Shown: in pieces, positions 11,701 through 25,800 of the stretch
Position numbering within the stretch: position 1 is the stretch's first letter
Layout of the letters: the number at the start of each line of letters is the position of its first letter
Assembly (NCBI GenBank): GCA_012295275.1
Contig: CM022665.1
Span: 1,278,952-1,342,951, forward strand
Length of the DNA: 64,000 nucleotides
Origin: Chrysomallon squamiferum
Taxonomy: Eukaryota > Mollusca > Gastropoda > Neomphalida > Peltospiridae
Reading direction: 5' to 3'
Position numbers and translations under genes: made by a program
The notes under the pieces: generated by a model
What the model was told of the DNA's origin: nothing
Database searches by the model: none
What the model saw: the letters and a program-made list of their open reading frames with translations, nothing else

Positions 11701-14700
11701 AGTTTGATAGTTTGATTACAAAATACTCCTGAAACAAAAAAATGTACATAAAGAAAAAATGTTATACCCATAAATGTATGTCAGATGATTATTTTATTTA
11801 TCTATTACATTTTTCAGGGTTCTGTTGTATTTTTCTGGAATATGTCACTATGAAATGATTTTTGAAAAAAATGAATTTCTATTTTGTACCTTAATGTATC
11901 TTAAGTCAAATTATTTTGCTATAGATTACATAATATAATAGCCCTTAGCTAATTGTCTCCCTTCTCATAGAATACATCTTAAAATTGAAAATATATATAA
12001 TTAGTTTTACTGCTTACACTAATTTCTAATTCACTAGCCAGGTGTTAAGATAATAATTATATGTTTTCTAAGTTGTATCTAGCATTTACAGATTTGTCTG
12101 TTAAACAAAAGAATAGCAACCAATTTGATAAGTTTGTATAATATTATGTATTTTCTTAAAGACTGAATTACTTTCTTTGAAATTTTGTATTTATTTTATA
12201 ACAGTAAGATTAAAATCATTTTGACTCACAATCAACAGTTACTTATTCTACATACCTACGTCACTGAAATGACCATTGAGACTGGACTTCTGAAGTCTGA
12301 AAGTGAGAGGCAGAGTTGCTCTGGCTTTAGACAGTAAGGGTGTGTCTATTAGATGACTGTACTCAGTAATATGAAATTTGCATGGTTCTTTGTATGTGTT
12401 ATTGCATTCAACACAATCTATAAACAAAGATAATAAAATACAAATGCAAATATCAAACAAATTAATGTTAGGACCTAACAGGCAGTGGATTATGTAATTT
12501 GACATCATGTATTGAAAAATATTTCTTTTTTTAATTTTTTATGTCTGAAAAGATATAACAAGATGTTATTTTATTGCCACAGTTTATTTTTAACAAAGAA
12601 GTATCACAATCAGTTTTCATACATACTTTTTTTTCACAGTATCAAAAAATACTTGAATAAAGTGTTTTTTTCATATTAAAAGTTTTTTCACTGATTTTAT
12701 TATGAGACAAATTAACTGAATATTAATCAATATTTTAGTATATTAAAGTAAAAATGTTCTGACTTAACAATACAAAAAAATCAAAAAAAAAAAAAAATCA
12801 AAGAAAAGGTATGTCAACTAGTTTTGGAACTTTAAAATACAATTTCTTTCATAAAAGATTTTCCAGTGTTCTTAAATAATATGGTAATTATTTTCTGACA
12901 TTTCCTACTTGACTAAAGATGTTAATAATTACAAAATGTGTACTTACAGTGACCAGTGATAGCTGGTGTTTTATTCAGACTAGAAGGTAGACTTTCTAAG
13001 GATTTTTCTGCTGCCTGCAACTCACTTCCATGACTTTTTAATAGCATATCAATAACTAGAAATAGATAAAGCATATTTAGTTACTGAACCAAACCAGCAG
13101 AACAGACAATATTAGATACAGGTTTTACTGATCTATACTTAAAATATGAATATGAAGAAAACTGCAGTTACAATGAGCACCTTCTTTGTTGTGTTTAATT
13201 TGTTTATCATTTTCAATTTATGGATTCACTATTTTCCATTATGAATAATTAGTTAATTTTCTGTTATTAATAATCCAGAAAACTGTCATTAAATTAATCA
13301 GTGTCACAGTTAACTGTTAAAATACATATGAAAAGTTTTATAAAAACTTTACATCACATCTTAATAGTTTTCCACTTCCAGTTTTTATGCAGTTTCAAGA
13401 TCATATAGTCTTAAATCTACTGACTTGCCAACTTTAACTGGAGCTTAAAAAAGGCTTAAACATTTTAACACCTCTAAATTGTTATGTTTTTGCCAAACAA
13501 CAAACTTATACAAACATCTGAGGGTGAAGGTTTAAATCCACCAAATGATTTGATAATAAAATTACATTTTTAAAGCGTTAACTACTTTTGTTTGTTTCAG
13601 GGTTTATTCTTTTTGTTGGATGTAATTTCAGACATCATACCAGTAATCAGCTTACTCCACAGACTTCAAACATTTTAACATGTTTATTTTGCAGAAGTAT
13701 ATTGTTTGTTGTAAACTTAAGTCAAGACATTCTGTAACTTTTGATGGCTTTGGCTAAAGAACTTTTAGCAAATCAGAACTCCTTTAAAGCTTGTTTTATA
13801 TATATAGAAAAACTTGAAAACTAATAATAAATATGAAGTTGACAAACCAGACATATTTGCCAGTGCAAGTGCTGCTGGACTTGGAGATATCATATTGTCA
13901 CTGTGATTCTTGTCTTGCTGGTCATGTGATACTGGTACCATGGTGATAGGACTGGTCATGTACACTCTGGCTGGTAGATTCTGCATGTCTGCCTGTGTAG
14001 AGAAAGTTATTGTTGGAAGCATTGACTGAGACTGAGATGTGGAAGCTGCTCCTTGACTGTTAAACTGAAACATCTGTGCCATGTTGGCAGGTACTGAGAA
14101 ACCATCTTGGCCTGTCAGAGTGGAAGAAAGAGAAGACAAAGAGGACACACCACCCTGTTCTGAGTCGCAGCCATCTTGTGACATGACACTGGGATTTGAC
14201 ACTTGATTCAACAAGTTCATGGCCAAACTGACATTCGGCTGACAATCTACTGACTGCGTCTGCGAACATGAATGAGCAGCTTGAGCCAAAAGATTCATTG
14301 CCAGGGAAACATTAGGCTGACAATTTGAAGACTGATCCTGCTGATTCGATTGATTTAAAAGACTCAAGGCTATGCCTATACCACTCTTGCTAATATCTGA
14401 CTGGTTCAAATCTGATGATGCTTGAATCTCACTGGCTGAATGACTATACAGTTCAGGTTGAGAAACTGCTGGTTGGTGAGATTCGGAAGAAAGATTTTCT
14501 GGATGGGCTGTATTTACCATTAACTGATTTTCCTGTACATAAGACTGGCTATTTCCTGAAGGAGTAGATAACTCTTCTCCAGAGAGAGGCAACTGCTGTA
14601 TGAGTTGTCTGTCAGAAGCTGATAATACTGGCAGTGAGATTGGAAAATGAGCTGAAAATGAATTTCCAAATGAATGCTATAAATTTTTAATTATAAAAAA

Positions 14701-16649
14701 ATGAATGCACTGTGACTGATATCCAGTTTCTGCTGGAATTAAATTAGAACTGGGAAAAAGCACAAAAAAGATAATTGAACAAGATACACAACTATACCCC
14801 ATATCTTCATACTAATAACATCTTCATATGTATTTATAACATATCTAAGAAAATTAAAGAAAACAAACATGTTAGAATATAAGACCACTTAAGTTTCATA
14901 GCTACAAAAAATTAAGTTTTTATATCTTTCCAAATTCAGTTGTTAACTAATTTAAATGTAGACTGAGCAGACCTATTAACATAAGTAATGCTCTCAATTC
15001 TTACAAAAAGGATTAACCTGAACACTGGATAATAACAGTTTACAATAAGTCAAGAATAGCAACATATATATGTAAAATATTCATACTTGTGAAGGGGGTA
15101 AGTCTGTCTGGATCAGCAGGTGACACTGTTCTACCTGAACATTTTTCTGTGGATTCTGAAATTAATGGCAGAGAAATATATCAAGGTTTAAATTTGTTTT
15201 TATTTCCTCTCTTTATAATATTGTTCTTTCATCTAATTTATGTGTTTTAAAAAATGAATATACCATTAACTGTTCAAGACATAGGCAAATGTTTAAAATG
15301 TTATTTATTAAAACAATTAAAGTTCAAGAAAACTGATAAACTGCTGTTATATTATATTATATATTATGAAAAAAATCCTATTTTTTATCTTTTTACTTGT
15401 TTAATTTTTCAAATTTAAAAACAAGGAATAGCAGTATAAAGTGTCAAAACACTGACCATGGTGTCTGTCTGAAACTTGCCAAGACAACATAAATGGCAAT
15501 GATGAAATGTTCAGATTGTTGATGCTATGCTGTGTGGACATTATAGGTGAACTAGCAGGAGAAACTGGAGAAATGCACAAAGGAGCTAAAATACATAAAT
15601 AATTAAAAATAATAATAATAATAAAAAAATAGATATATGTATATAATAAAAAACATTATAATATCTTTTGTCCTTTACCATATTATTCAGCAGAACAGAA
15701 ACAAGGAGAACATTTTGTTTTTTAAATTTAAAAAAAATACATATAAGCATTGAATAAATACATATATTAGTATTTATTTCTATACATCTTTAATATAAGT
15801 AAAAGCTAACCTAATAAAATACTAACCTGCAGAAGAAGTCAAAGTTGTATCCTGAACCAATGTAGATGAAGTTGCTGAAGTCTGATTTGAAGCCTGAGTA
15901 ACTGTTGTTGTAGTCAGTTTTGGTGCAACACCTGGTGTTTGGGGCTGTGTGAAAACTGTTGATGGTAAAGAACATGAAGCAGGACTCACAGGATGAAAGT
16001 AAGTTAGAGGAAAGGAACAGGCTCCTGCTGATTTGTTTAACACTCCAAAACCAGGCACAGATACTGGCAAAGCTTCATGCATGTTCAATGATGTTGATGA
16101 AGATTCAGAAATTGGACTGCTTTCTTCGTTTTCTACATGACACAAATCTGAAAGTTTTGACTGAAAACCTGAAGTCAACGATGCATTCCTTCTTTCTGAG
16201 TATGAATCTTGTTCCTTCATTTGAAAAGTCTGAGCATTACTCACACACTGAGTTAAAGGATACGACTGTCTCTGTGTGCCTGAATCTGTAGATTCTGATG
16301 ACAATGGTAAATACTGAGATCGTGGAACAAAGTTAGATGCATCTAGGATTGAAGCCTGGCTGAGTGTACTAGCAGGAACTGGTTGGCCAATGTTGACAGA
16401 AAGAGCTCTGCTAAGTTGAAAAAGTTGATTTATTGTAGCCAGTCTTGGTGTCAATGTTGGTGTAACAGAATAAATCCCCTTTGATAAAACAGGAATGGAA
16501 GGCTGCTGTGAATGAATAATACCAGATGCTTGTGTTGGCTGGCTACAGGTATTGTCAGTCTGTCCCATTTTATATCTTCTGCCACTGACGGCATCATTTA
16601 CAGAATTGGTGAGCTTGTCAACATTAATTGATGTAAGGGTATCAGCCAT
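8749..16649 (-). CDS. PRDM4: PR domain zinc finger protein 4 (PRDM4), 10 coding exons
   Basis: This encodes a nuclear transcription regulator; vertebrate PRDM4 (SC1) binds DNA through its fingers and recruits partners such as PRMT5. Coding exons in transcript order are 16649-15827, 15585-15457, 15155-15087, 14651-13848, 13055-12948, 12417-12256, 11728-11619, 11349-11139, 9834-9541 and 9296-8749. All junctions are GT-AG and phases agree, giving 1085 residues against about 800 in human. Residues 1-645 are Ser/Gln/Thr-rich and low in predicted structure. A Cys-Cys-Cys-His zinc knuckle follows (C646, C649, C657, H660), then the PR/SET domain (about 675-805), seven zinc fingers and an acidic tail. 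The knuckle, the segment NWLMFVKPARNALEQNIVAF and the finger order match PRDM4 rather than other PRDMs. The start ATG lies 22 bases after an acceptor (exon begins at 16671), so an untranslated 5' exon is expected upstream. A weak ATTAAA at 8659-8664 may end the transcript. Confidence 0.92.
8938..9834 (-). other. PRDM4: PRDM4 zinc-finger array (exons 9-10)
   Basis: Exon 9834-9541 encodes three fingers, beginning CVCEKVF, CQFCHRRF and CRHCGKQF. Exon 9296-8749 encodes four more, beginning CEQCQKSF, CQYCSVKF, CSECMKVF and CQHCPKKF. Spacing is C-x2-C-x12-H-x3/4-H, except that the last finger ends in Cys (HLKAC) in place of the second His; vertebrate PRDM4 also ends its array HLKTC. HTG-type linkers join several fingers. 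The array is followed by an acidic tail of about 70 residues up to the stop at 8749-8751. Confidence 0.92.
11139..12417 (-). other. PRDM4: PRDM4 zinc knuckle and PR/SET domain (exons 6-8)
   Basis: Exon 12417-12256 carries the zinc knuckle YCVECNNTYKEPCKFH and the following SKARATLPL segment, which corresponds to a conserved stretch just before the PR domain in vertebrate PRDM4. Exons 11728-11619 and 11349-11139 carry the PR fold, including LGPLVGKSVP, WKIFFEDG and ELLFWYAKDYAKLLG. The canonical SET catalytic NHxC-type motif is not apparent, as is usual in PRDM4, so intrinsic methyltransferase activity is doubtful. Only the exon 7/8 junction is phase 0; the others here are phase 1. Confidence 0.88.
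13848..14651 (-). other. PRDM4: PRDM4 exon 4: Ser/Gln-rich region with repeated hydrophobic motif
   Basis: This 804-base exon encodes residues 341-608. It contains two near-identical copies of CQPNVSLAMNLL followed by AQ or NQ, preceded by a related GIGIALSLLNQ, with a weaker echo (ALALANMS) at the exon end. The motif has the pattern hydrophobic-Ala-hydrophobic-x-Leu-Leu inside disordered-looking sequence, as expected for short partner-binding helices. That role is inference. The exon starts and ends in phase 1, so skipping it would keep the frame. Confidence 0.7.
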
Positions 16650-16671
16650 TTTATGCTCACTACTTCAAAAT

Positions 16672-18008
16672 CTGTACAAATATCAAAATGATTAGTTGCT
16701 ACAAAAAAGCATGGTGACAGCAGAATTTAATATATCAAATTATCGAGTTATTTGTAACTTATTAATACTGAAGTTAATAATTTTACAGTTTTATTATGAC
16801 AGACTACTAGAATAAAATCAAAACTGTTAAATAAATACAATATAAAATAGTCAACTTGTAACCAGGTATTCTAATATGAATTGTCATTATAAATATTAAA
16901 TATTACTATGCAAATACTAAATGAATTTTTTTTTATTTTAAATTTACACAATAAAATAATCTGCATAAATAATAATAAACGAACACATACAAAATGAATG
17001 CAATTTTGCAGATATACATCAAACACAGACGAATAACCTGAGCAATCTCTCATAATCCACCATGCTGTCTGGACAGCAGTTTTTAACTATTATACTAAGA
17101 CATAAATTAATAAAGTTCTATATAATTATGTGACCAATAATTTTTGTTCATAGATCAATTATTCGTTCAGTATTAAATATCGTAAAAATAACTGAATTCA
17201 CTAATTGCATTACATTACTGCCCTTGCCTTGTAACATAATGTAGCATAAAATCAATTGTGGACTATCTTTTCATATTAAAAACAAAATGTATCGAATTTC
17301 CATGAATGATAAAAACCTGAAATAAATATATCTGACAATGTCAAAATTGGAATTGAAAAAAAAAAAAAAAAAAAAGAAAAAACGGTTAATATAATCGTTT
17401 CACTGAAAAATTTAATATTTTTTAGAAAATTAATACCTGTTTAAATGAGACCATACATAAAACATAGTGCGTTCGTTTCTGGGCATAATGTGGGCTGGGG
17501 TTTATTCTCAGTATAAGATAAAGAAAATGAAAATCATTATGAGTATTTCAGCGGAAATACGCTAATTACTTCCCTTGAATTGCAAAGTGAAAATGCACAT
17601 AAGAAAAATACAAAAACATCATTGCTAACGAAATAAAACCAGCCAGTGCCAGTATTTATTTACCTGTGTTTTTTTTAGCTTATTTATTCGTTTGCTTTTC
17701 GGTAATTATAAACATCGGCATCTGTTTAAATTTTTGTGTAGTACTTACTGAAATTTAAAAAAAAAAACAACAAGAAAATAAAATGCAAATACGCATTCCT
17801 CTGCAAAATTTAAAGGCATCCGTATTTTATTTTACTTTAAATGATTACATGCCAACTTGTATTGAGCTAAAATAAGCTTAAAATATAATTAAATGCATAT
17901 TAAAAATAAATATGTGATTATTATTGTGATTGTTTTTATTTATTTAATTATTTATTTATTATTTAGTTGTTTTGATTTGAATTATAATTTTATTTTTATT
18001 TATTTATT

Positions 18009-18055
<47 letters not shown>

Positions 18056-18104
18056 AGAGGTATGAACAGGTTTTTGTGCATCGTGTTATATTTTATATGA
18101 ATCC

Positions 18105-18139
<35 letters not shown>

Positions 18140-18431
18140 CGTTCATCCAGGTAAGAAAAATACTCAGATACTCTTTATTTAGAAATAACTTTAAGTAAAT
18201 TTAGTCTCCATTAATTATTACTAAAAAAAATACAGAGAACAAAATTGGCCGAATGTGACAACGATTGTCTTGTGTACAGCGCCACCTTGTTGCAGGTCCC
18301 AGATGTTGAAAAAGGGGAGAGGAGGGTATCATCGTTATAAGAAAGCCTCAGTTTCTTTGTTACTGTTTAACTATATCTTAATTATTACTATCTAAAAAGA
18401 AATATTTGATACAGAACTTGCTATTTTTAAA

Positions 18432-18473
<42 letters not shown>

Positions 18474-19880
18474 TAATTTCTCTGCTTTTTAATTTTAATT
18501 TTATTTTTATATATTATTATTATTATTGCTATTATTATTATTATCAAAGGCAAGAATATATATTTCTATTCCTTCCTCTAAATTTTCGAATAAAAGATCC
18601 ATTGATGCTAATTTATAAGAGAGGCCTGCTGAATGGTGCAAACGATTTACTCCTTCATGTCATTACTACGAAGGAAACAGATAACTGAATCTTGATCATC
18701 ATTATCAAAATGCAAAGAATGTTTTGAACAATCCTGAATTCATTCTTTCAAGTATGTTATTTTGTTTCCTTATAAAATCACTGATATCTAGACCGATTGT
18801 AATTATCGTCTTCTAAAGTGAATCCAGACAATGGATACATTTTTTTAAAAATAATAATAAAAAATCTAAAAGTGATAATTATTTAATTTGAGGAAGGTTT
18901 AGTCTTGTAATGTTGTGAAAATAACTACTGATTTTCAAAATAATGTTAAACTTCTTTTTTTTTAATTTATTTATTTAATGGGAATGGTTAATTTATCAGT
19001 GCGACAGATTTAAGAAACTAAACAAAATAAAATAATTTGTTTAATTTGTAACCAAAACCACACATTTTTTTTTTTTTTTTTTATATTTGGCTTTTTTAGC
19101 GTAGTGTTATGGCAAGCCACTGAGACAAATATGTAAAGAGGTGACTGATAGCAGCACTGCTCAGAAAGCTGAATTATACCTTACCTATAATTGTTATAAA
19201 AGGCGTCTTTCAAAAGGACGTAAAAAAAAAAAAAACTTCTCATAATAACATTGTCTAAGTAGTAGATAAATGGTTGTTGTTGTTATTATTATTATTATTA
19301 TTTTAATAATGATTATAATATGCCTTTAGATTACTACTCTTTGTTTATTATTATCAGGATCTATTTCTATTCTGGTTTTTAACGTCATGTTGTGATTGTC
19401 ATTGATTATTTCCTGAATGAATACAGCGCACTGAGTAACAAAAAAACTTGCAGCGCCCTCTGACGGGAAACACGCAAATTATTCACCATGTCGCCTGTTG
19501 TTGTTTTTTTTAGCTAAAGACAGGTAGAGATTTACCTGTGTTTGAAATCAATCGTGTATCTTCTTAATTGCAGTCCTTATCAGAAAATTAGATAAATTAT
19601 ATACACAACTATAATTAGAGAAATACTATTATATATTTTCCTCTCCAGCATTGCGCATAGTGAAGTTGACCCATTTTTTATTGTCACACCTGAACAGTAA
19701 AGCGACCTCACTCTGTCTTGACAAAGCGTCCTTTCCCTAATTTGAATAAGGTGAGTGTGTTTCCGCCATTTTGAAATCCAGGTGTTCTACACGTAACGCA
19801 AACTGATTTTTAAACTGGGATTATTGAATATTTGACAGTGTTGTACTATGATTAACATCTGAAGACAACATCAGGTAAAC
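16672..19880. promoter_or_regulatory. Divergent intergenic region between PRDM4 and the double-Cache gene
   Basis: PRDM4 runs leftward and the next gene rightward, so this 3.2-kb segment should contain both promoters. A minus-strand donor-like site at 17437/17436 (AAACAG followed by GTATTA) could close an untranslated PRDM4 exon. The stretch 19440-19880 is less repetitive, contains scattered CpGs and lies directly 5' of the next start codon, so it is a reasonable promoter/5'UTR candidate. Between them are A-tracts (17357-17374 and 18107-18133), (TTTA)n plus (TTA)n (18000-18055) and another (TTA)n (18440-18472). No TATA box can be singled out in DNA this AT-rich. Confidence 0.4.
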
Positions 19881-22800
19881 ATGAAACGAGCTGTCGACCT
19901 AATAGCAATCGCATTTCTGTGCGTGTGCGCCATTTCCTGGGTGGCAGGCCCTACCAATGACGCGCCATTCGCATGGATGGGACGTGATAGTTTCGATGTC
20001 ATTAACGACAAATTTTCGTCTGTCACACCAGAAAACTGTCGCGCCAAGCCGACAGACGAACTGAGGCTTCCAAAAGAATCCGTAGCTCAGATACCTCGCT
20101 ACAACATGTTGTTAAGAACTGTCATATATTCCAACAGGTCTTCGCTTCTACACATGCACAATATGGCTCTCAATCGGGCTTTTTATTACAGTTTTATTTT
20201 CCAAAAACTGAATCACACGTTTGATTTCTTGTACCAGCCAGGTCTGATGTATTTATACATGTCTGCTGCAGCAGATGTATCTGCTAGCCCTGGTTTCATT
20301 AACGGTTCAGCATTGTACTTCGATACAAACACTTACTACCCCAACTGGTTCAGGACATACGATTTCAACAGGACATTACCACTGTTTGGACCAAGAGCTT
20401 GGAGAGCTGATGATTACAATGAACCTACCAACTTTCTGAGAGAACCAACAAACAACACCATTGAAATCCATGACTATGGCAGTGGCAGATCATTCAACTA
20501 CACCAACCCAGCATACAAGACTAACCCATGGTACAAGATCTGGATGCCAGATATAACAGGAGAGATGGACTCTTTGAGAAAGTATACATATTCTGTTGGC
20601 ATCAAATATTCTAATACAACAGGCATTTTCCGCAAAGATGAGTATGAAGATTCATCATTCTTTGGTCCACCACAACCTGGACAGCAAGATAAAGACATCT
20701 ACCTTCCTGTGATTTTTACAGAACCTTACTATGACTGTGGCAGATCAAACAGGTGGATTGTCAGTGCTACAGCTCCAGTAGTAGAATACTTTCCACGTTA
20801 CTCAAATTATACTCATCTGAGAAGAGCTAGGTAATTATTTTCCATAATTTTTTTATATTTCTAATTTGGAGTGGAATATGATAATTGTAATACTACTTAT
20901 TGAATTAAACACATATCTGTTATATATGCACATAAACACACATATACATAAACAAAATTAAGCAAGACAAAATTTAAATTATAGATCAATATATTCACAT
21001 AGAAATAAGATAAAAATGCTGTACTTTAGGGGCTTAGATTTACATATTTCTTTATTATAACTACAACACATTTAAAAAGGCTTGATTAGTTACAGTAGGT
21101 AAAAATTATAAAGATTTAACATCACACATACATATATATATATATAAACTACATAAGCTGAAAAGCTGCACTCTATGCAGACTTTAAAGAGTGCTTCTGC
21201 AGAGGCTAATTGGGTCTTTGGCCCATAATAAGAAACACATTTTAATCAGTAAACAAAAGCTTTACAATATAATGGTAAGGCAGCAGACTATACAACATTC
21301 TTCAATTTTTGGTTGGGAGTGAGGATGAAATAAATTATTTCTTTATGACTCTTTTTGTCCAACTTTTATACAGACACAGAAAAACTTCTCTTTTACAATG
21401 TTAAAAATCTTTCAGTTTTAATATGAAAGTTGCATTTAGCCACACCTTGGCACTGAACTTAGTTTTAATGAAGTAGATTTCTTTTGAAATGTAGTTTTCT
21501 CATAATTAATTACAAATAAAAACAATTGGATATATTTCAAATATCAGCAAAATAATTAACAAAACAATAAAATCTTAAAAGTGTCATGCATATACTTGTT
21601 ACCTTTTTTCAACTTCAGATAGTTAAATTAGGTACATTGTGTACTGTTTTTTGTACTTTAAGATCTTATGTTATTAAATCCAATTATTGTATAATAGTAA
21701 TGGCATTAAAAAAAAAGTATAGATAACATTCTAAAACTACTAAGTGTTGTTCAATAATTTAGGTTAACAGATGTTGTAAATCACTGTAGGCCATTAAAAT
21801 GTGATTAAAATATTTCATAAACTGGAGTGAAAAAATCCTCTAAGAAAATTCAAGAACTGTAATGAAATAGTTCAGTGACTCAGCCTTTTATGATTTGTGC
21901 ATAATGTGAGAGTTTTGTATTATATATATATATATATTTATTTATTTTATATATATATATATATATATATTTTAGGATTATTTTTAGATGAAATCATTAA
22001 AATATCCCACTTTATTTTATTTATCTATTTATTTTATCTGAAACATTTTCTTTCCATTTCACCAAGATAATTAAAAGTATTTAATGTTGCCTTTAATTTA
22101 TGTAGAAAAAACCAAGAAGCATGTTATCAAGATATTAATTGTATTTAACAGTATAAGAAAAAGAACAGAAATTTATGATACTGTTTTTAAATTTGTCAGT
22201 CATACTTTAGTTTAGACAAATTTCACTATTATCTTCAATAGCCTGTTAGATAATTCCTACATCAAAAAGGTAGCATATTCTAATTGCTATTTGACATGAT
22301 AATAGTTTGATGTCAAAACTAATGAAATATCAACATTACTGTTTGATTGTAAAATAACAGTTTACATTACAGCTAATTCTGTCTAGGCTTTTATGAACTC
22401 AGATACACATACAAATGTATACATACATACATATACATATTTTGTTGACAACATCTTTCTACTTCAGATAAAATAAAATAAAAAAACCCAACAAATATTC
22501 ATTGTATTTCAATAAGAAAATTACAGTAATAATTTTAGAATAATTACTTAGAAATAAGATTAAAAAACAACAGCAAAGCTACATGTTAATATACTCTTTT
22601 AGAATTATTTCATTTAAGTTCTTATTACAGATATTTTCATGTTTTCATACACATCTTTACACACATATACTTGATGGAAAATGGCTATAGTATATTCTGT
22701 TGTAAATAACCTGGATACTATTTCAGCTGGGATCCATTAAAAGACTGTTTGTTTGATTGTTTATTTATATTCTAAATATTTTTTTGTCAAGGTTTATAAA

Positions 22801-25800
22801 GTTACACAAATTATAGGTCTACTTTAATTTTAGTTTTATAAAAATCCAAAGATATATCCATGGATTCTAAGAAGTCAGTTAATTAACATTCTTGAAACCA
22901 CTATTAAAGTGTAAAGTTCTCATGTTATGTAATACTGACTTATCTCTAACTTCATTATCTTAATGAAGTACTAATTTACCAGTTCACAACAATCCAGAAT
23001 AATGTGTTGGGCCAGTCTGAGAAACAGTATGTAATGTTAAACGAGAAAAAAAAAAAAAAAAAAAACAATTTGAAAAAAATATGTAACATTGAAATGGACC
23101 TTTTTTTAAAATTATATATTTCTTCCTTTGTTTATTATATTGATTGCAAGTTTTGATCAAGGTGTGTTATAACTATACATACATATACATACAAGCAAAA
23201 ACAGATACACAATCATGTCTCCAAAAACATGTGACACACATGACATATGTACATATATAAATTTCTTATTGAATACATTCCAATACTCATCTACTCTTGA
23301 ATATTTTATTAAGTTTTAAACTTGTTCCCAAACAATCTTGTGTTCTGCTTCCAAAGTATTTTGGAGCATTATATGCCACAGGTCATGATCATACATTAAT
23401 AACAAGTGGGTTGAAAGAGTACATACCCTCCACCTCAATTTTGTAATTACCATGGGTCACAATGTGAGATAGCTTTCCATATGTATTCTGTCTAGAATGA
23501 TATGTACAAGCATATTATATCTGGATCAGGCAGGTTGCTTTGTACAACAAATAGAGCAAGTCTTGAATTTAATATTAGAATTTTGTTGTCTTTTTATAAG
23601 AATTTAGTTACAGGTGCTTCAATTTTTATTATTAATAGTTATTCAAAGAAGAATGTTGATTATTAGCAGAACTCTTGTCTTGATTGTCATAAGAATGATT
23701 ATTAGTGAAACCCATGAGCAAATCACCATTCCAGCTAGAACTCCTTCACTTGTATATATATATATATATATAAATATATAACATTTTCTTTTTAACTCAA
23801 AATTAAACACATACTTTACATCAAAAAATAATTACAATTACTGAAATGATAAATAAGATAAAATAATATTTTTTATTTTGATTAGATTGTAAATGTGAGA
23901 ATTATAACATTTCGGAATTACAAACTAAAATGTTTAAAGATGTTTGACCATATAATTTTTAATTTCACTATATACGTTTCCTTGCTTTGTAAATGTACAA
24001 ACTGATTACTTTCAACATCAAATATTTCTTTTTATGTCCTTATAAAATACATGTTCTGTATTTTTGAACTGGCTAAGCATACAACCTTTTGATTCACTTT
24101 TCTGCCTTAATATTTTTTATTTTATTATTATTTTTTTTAAACCACTACTTTTACTCCAAATGAAACCTGACTCCCAACAGTTCTAAAAGGAATGTTAGGG
24201 TGAACAGTTGGTTACAGGGCAGAAACCTTGAACACAAACAATTGTTCCTTTTCACCAACAGTGAAACCGGTATTATTTTCTGCTAGCTAACACTTCTGTT
24301 CACAAAGAAACTGTTATACTTCACACATGACAGGAATCATAAACATAAATCTCTCTCACATTCACACACACTTTTACTATGATTTGATTAACTTGGAATT
24401 CACCACATCAGAAGAAAGTCATAATGGTTTGTTTATCAGATCAAGGTATGTTGTGCATTATTTGGCAATTTAATTTGTATTTTTAAAATCCCTGATTTTT
24501 AAGGACAGAAAAATGTCTATGCTGCTTAAAGTGCTTTTGAAAATATTTGTGATTTTGTCTGAATAGGGTGTAAACCAGAGTGGTTTTGTGGACAAAAAGC
24601 AATTTCTGTTTATATATACATATTTAAAAATAAACCTCAGACATTTAGTCTTTGGCTTTATATTACTATAAAATAATTTTAAAACTGTATTAATAATTAT
24701 AACTTTTTGTTAAGCACAATAAGAAAAATGCATTTGAAGCTCATATTATTAGTATAAATAAAGTAAAAAGATTTTATTTATCTTTTCTGGTATTACTGCA
24801 AAATATAATCAGGTATAGCTGCAGAATAAAATATTTAAATTGCATGTTTCTCTTACCCTTTTTTTACTTGTTTAAAATATTTATTTTGATCTTTTATATT
24901 ATTTATATTTTGTTTAAAATAATATCAAGACAAAAGTGAATATAACCTAATAATGTTCACAAAGACACACTAAAGTTTTCACTCGGTGAAAGGTTTATAT
25001 AGCTGAATATATTTTAGGTCTTGGAATTGACTTCACAGATAATTAAATTACTTGATTCCATTTTTTTTTATACATAAATATTATGAATCGGATTTAAATG
25101 TGTTTTATTCCAATAATTATAATTTATATATTTTATATTTTATATTCAAATTAGATTGAAGGCATAAATAATGCTGATTTGTTTTGTTTTTTGTTCTAAA
25201 AGTTGGAAGTGTGCTCCTTCATAGGTTGCAGAGTTTATGAATGGGTATGGGGTTTTCACATCAAAATAAATGGCTTAGATTGCATTTGAAATGTATGGAT
25301 ACATGTTATAACATCCAAACTGCAGTACAAAAGAATGTTTGTTGCCAAAATAAATTTAGAAGAGACATATGACCATATAATAAATTGTGCATCATGTTTT
25401 TTTAAAAGATTGTTTCTGCCATATCTGCATGTTTCCATTGAAATGTTCTTCTCTACCCTGTCTGATTTCTTTAGCAATTCAAGGCCTAAAGGCAAGAAGT
25501 GTTCACCCTGTGGAGATCTATTGTGTTAATATTTCATTTCCAGTACACTTGATGACAAGGCAAAGTATAATAGCCAGATAACAGGAAAAGAGCCAGAAAG
25601 GTTCTGCTGTCATGGCAGTTGGTATCAAAACTATGATTACCATTGTCATGTTGGGCTTACAGCTTTGTCTGAGTACCCAAGATCTGTTTGAAAGCTGGAT
25701 TTCAGGCCAAGGTTACTGTATTTATAGGTCTGGTTTTAGATCTTGCCTCAAATGAACTGTACTTGTTCTTGGTAACCACCACTTTAAAACAATGGCTTCT

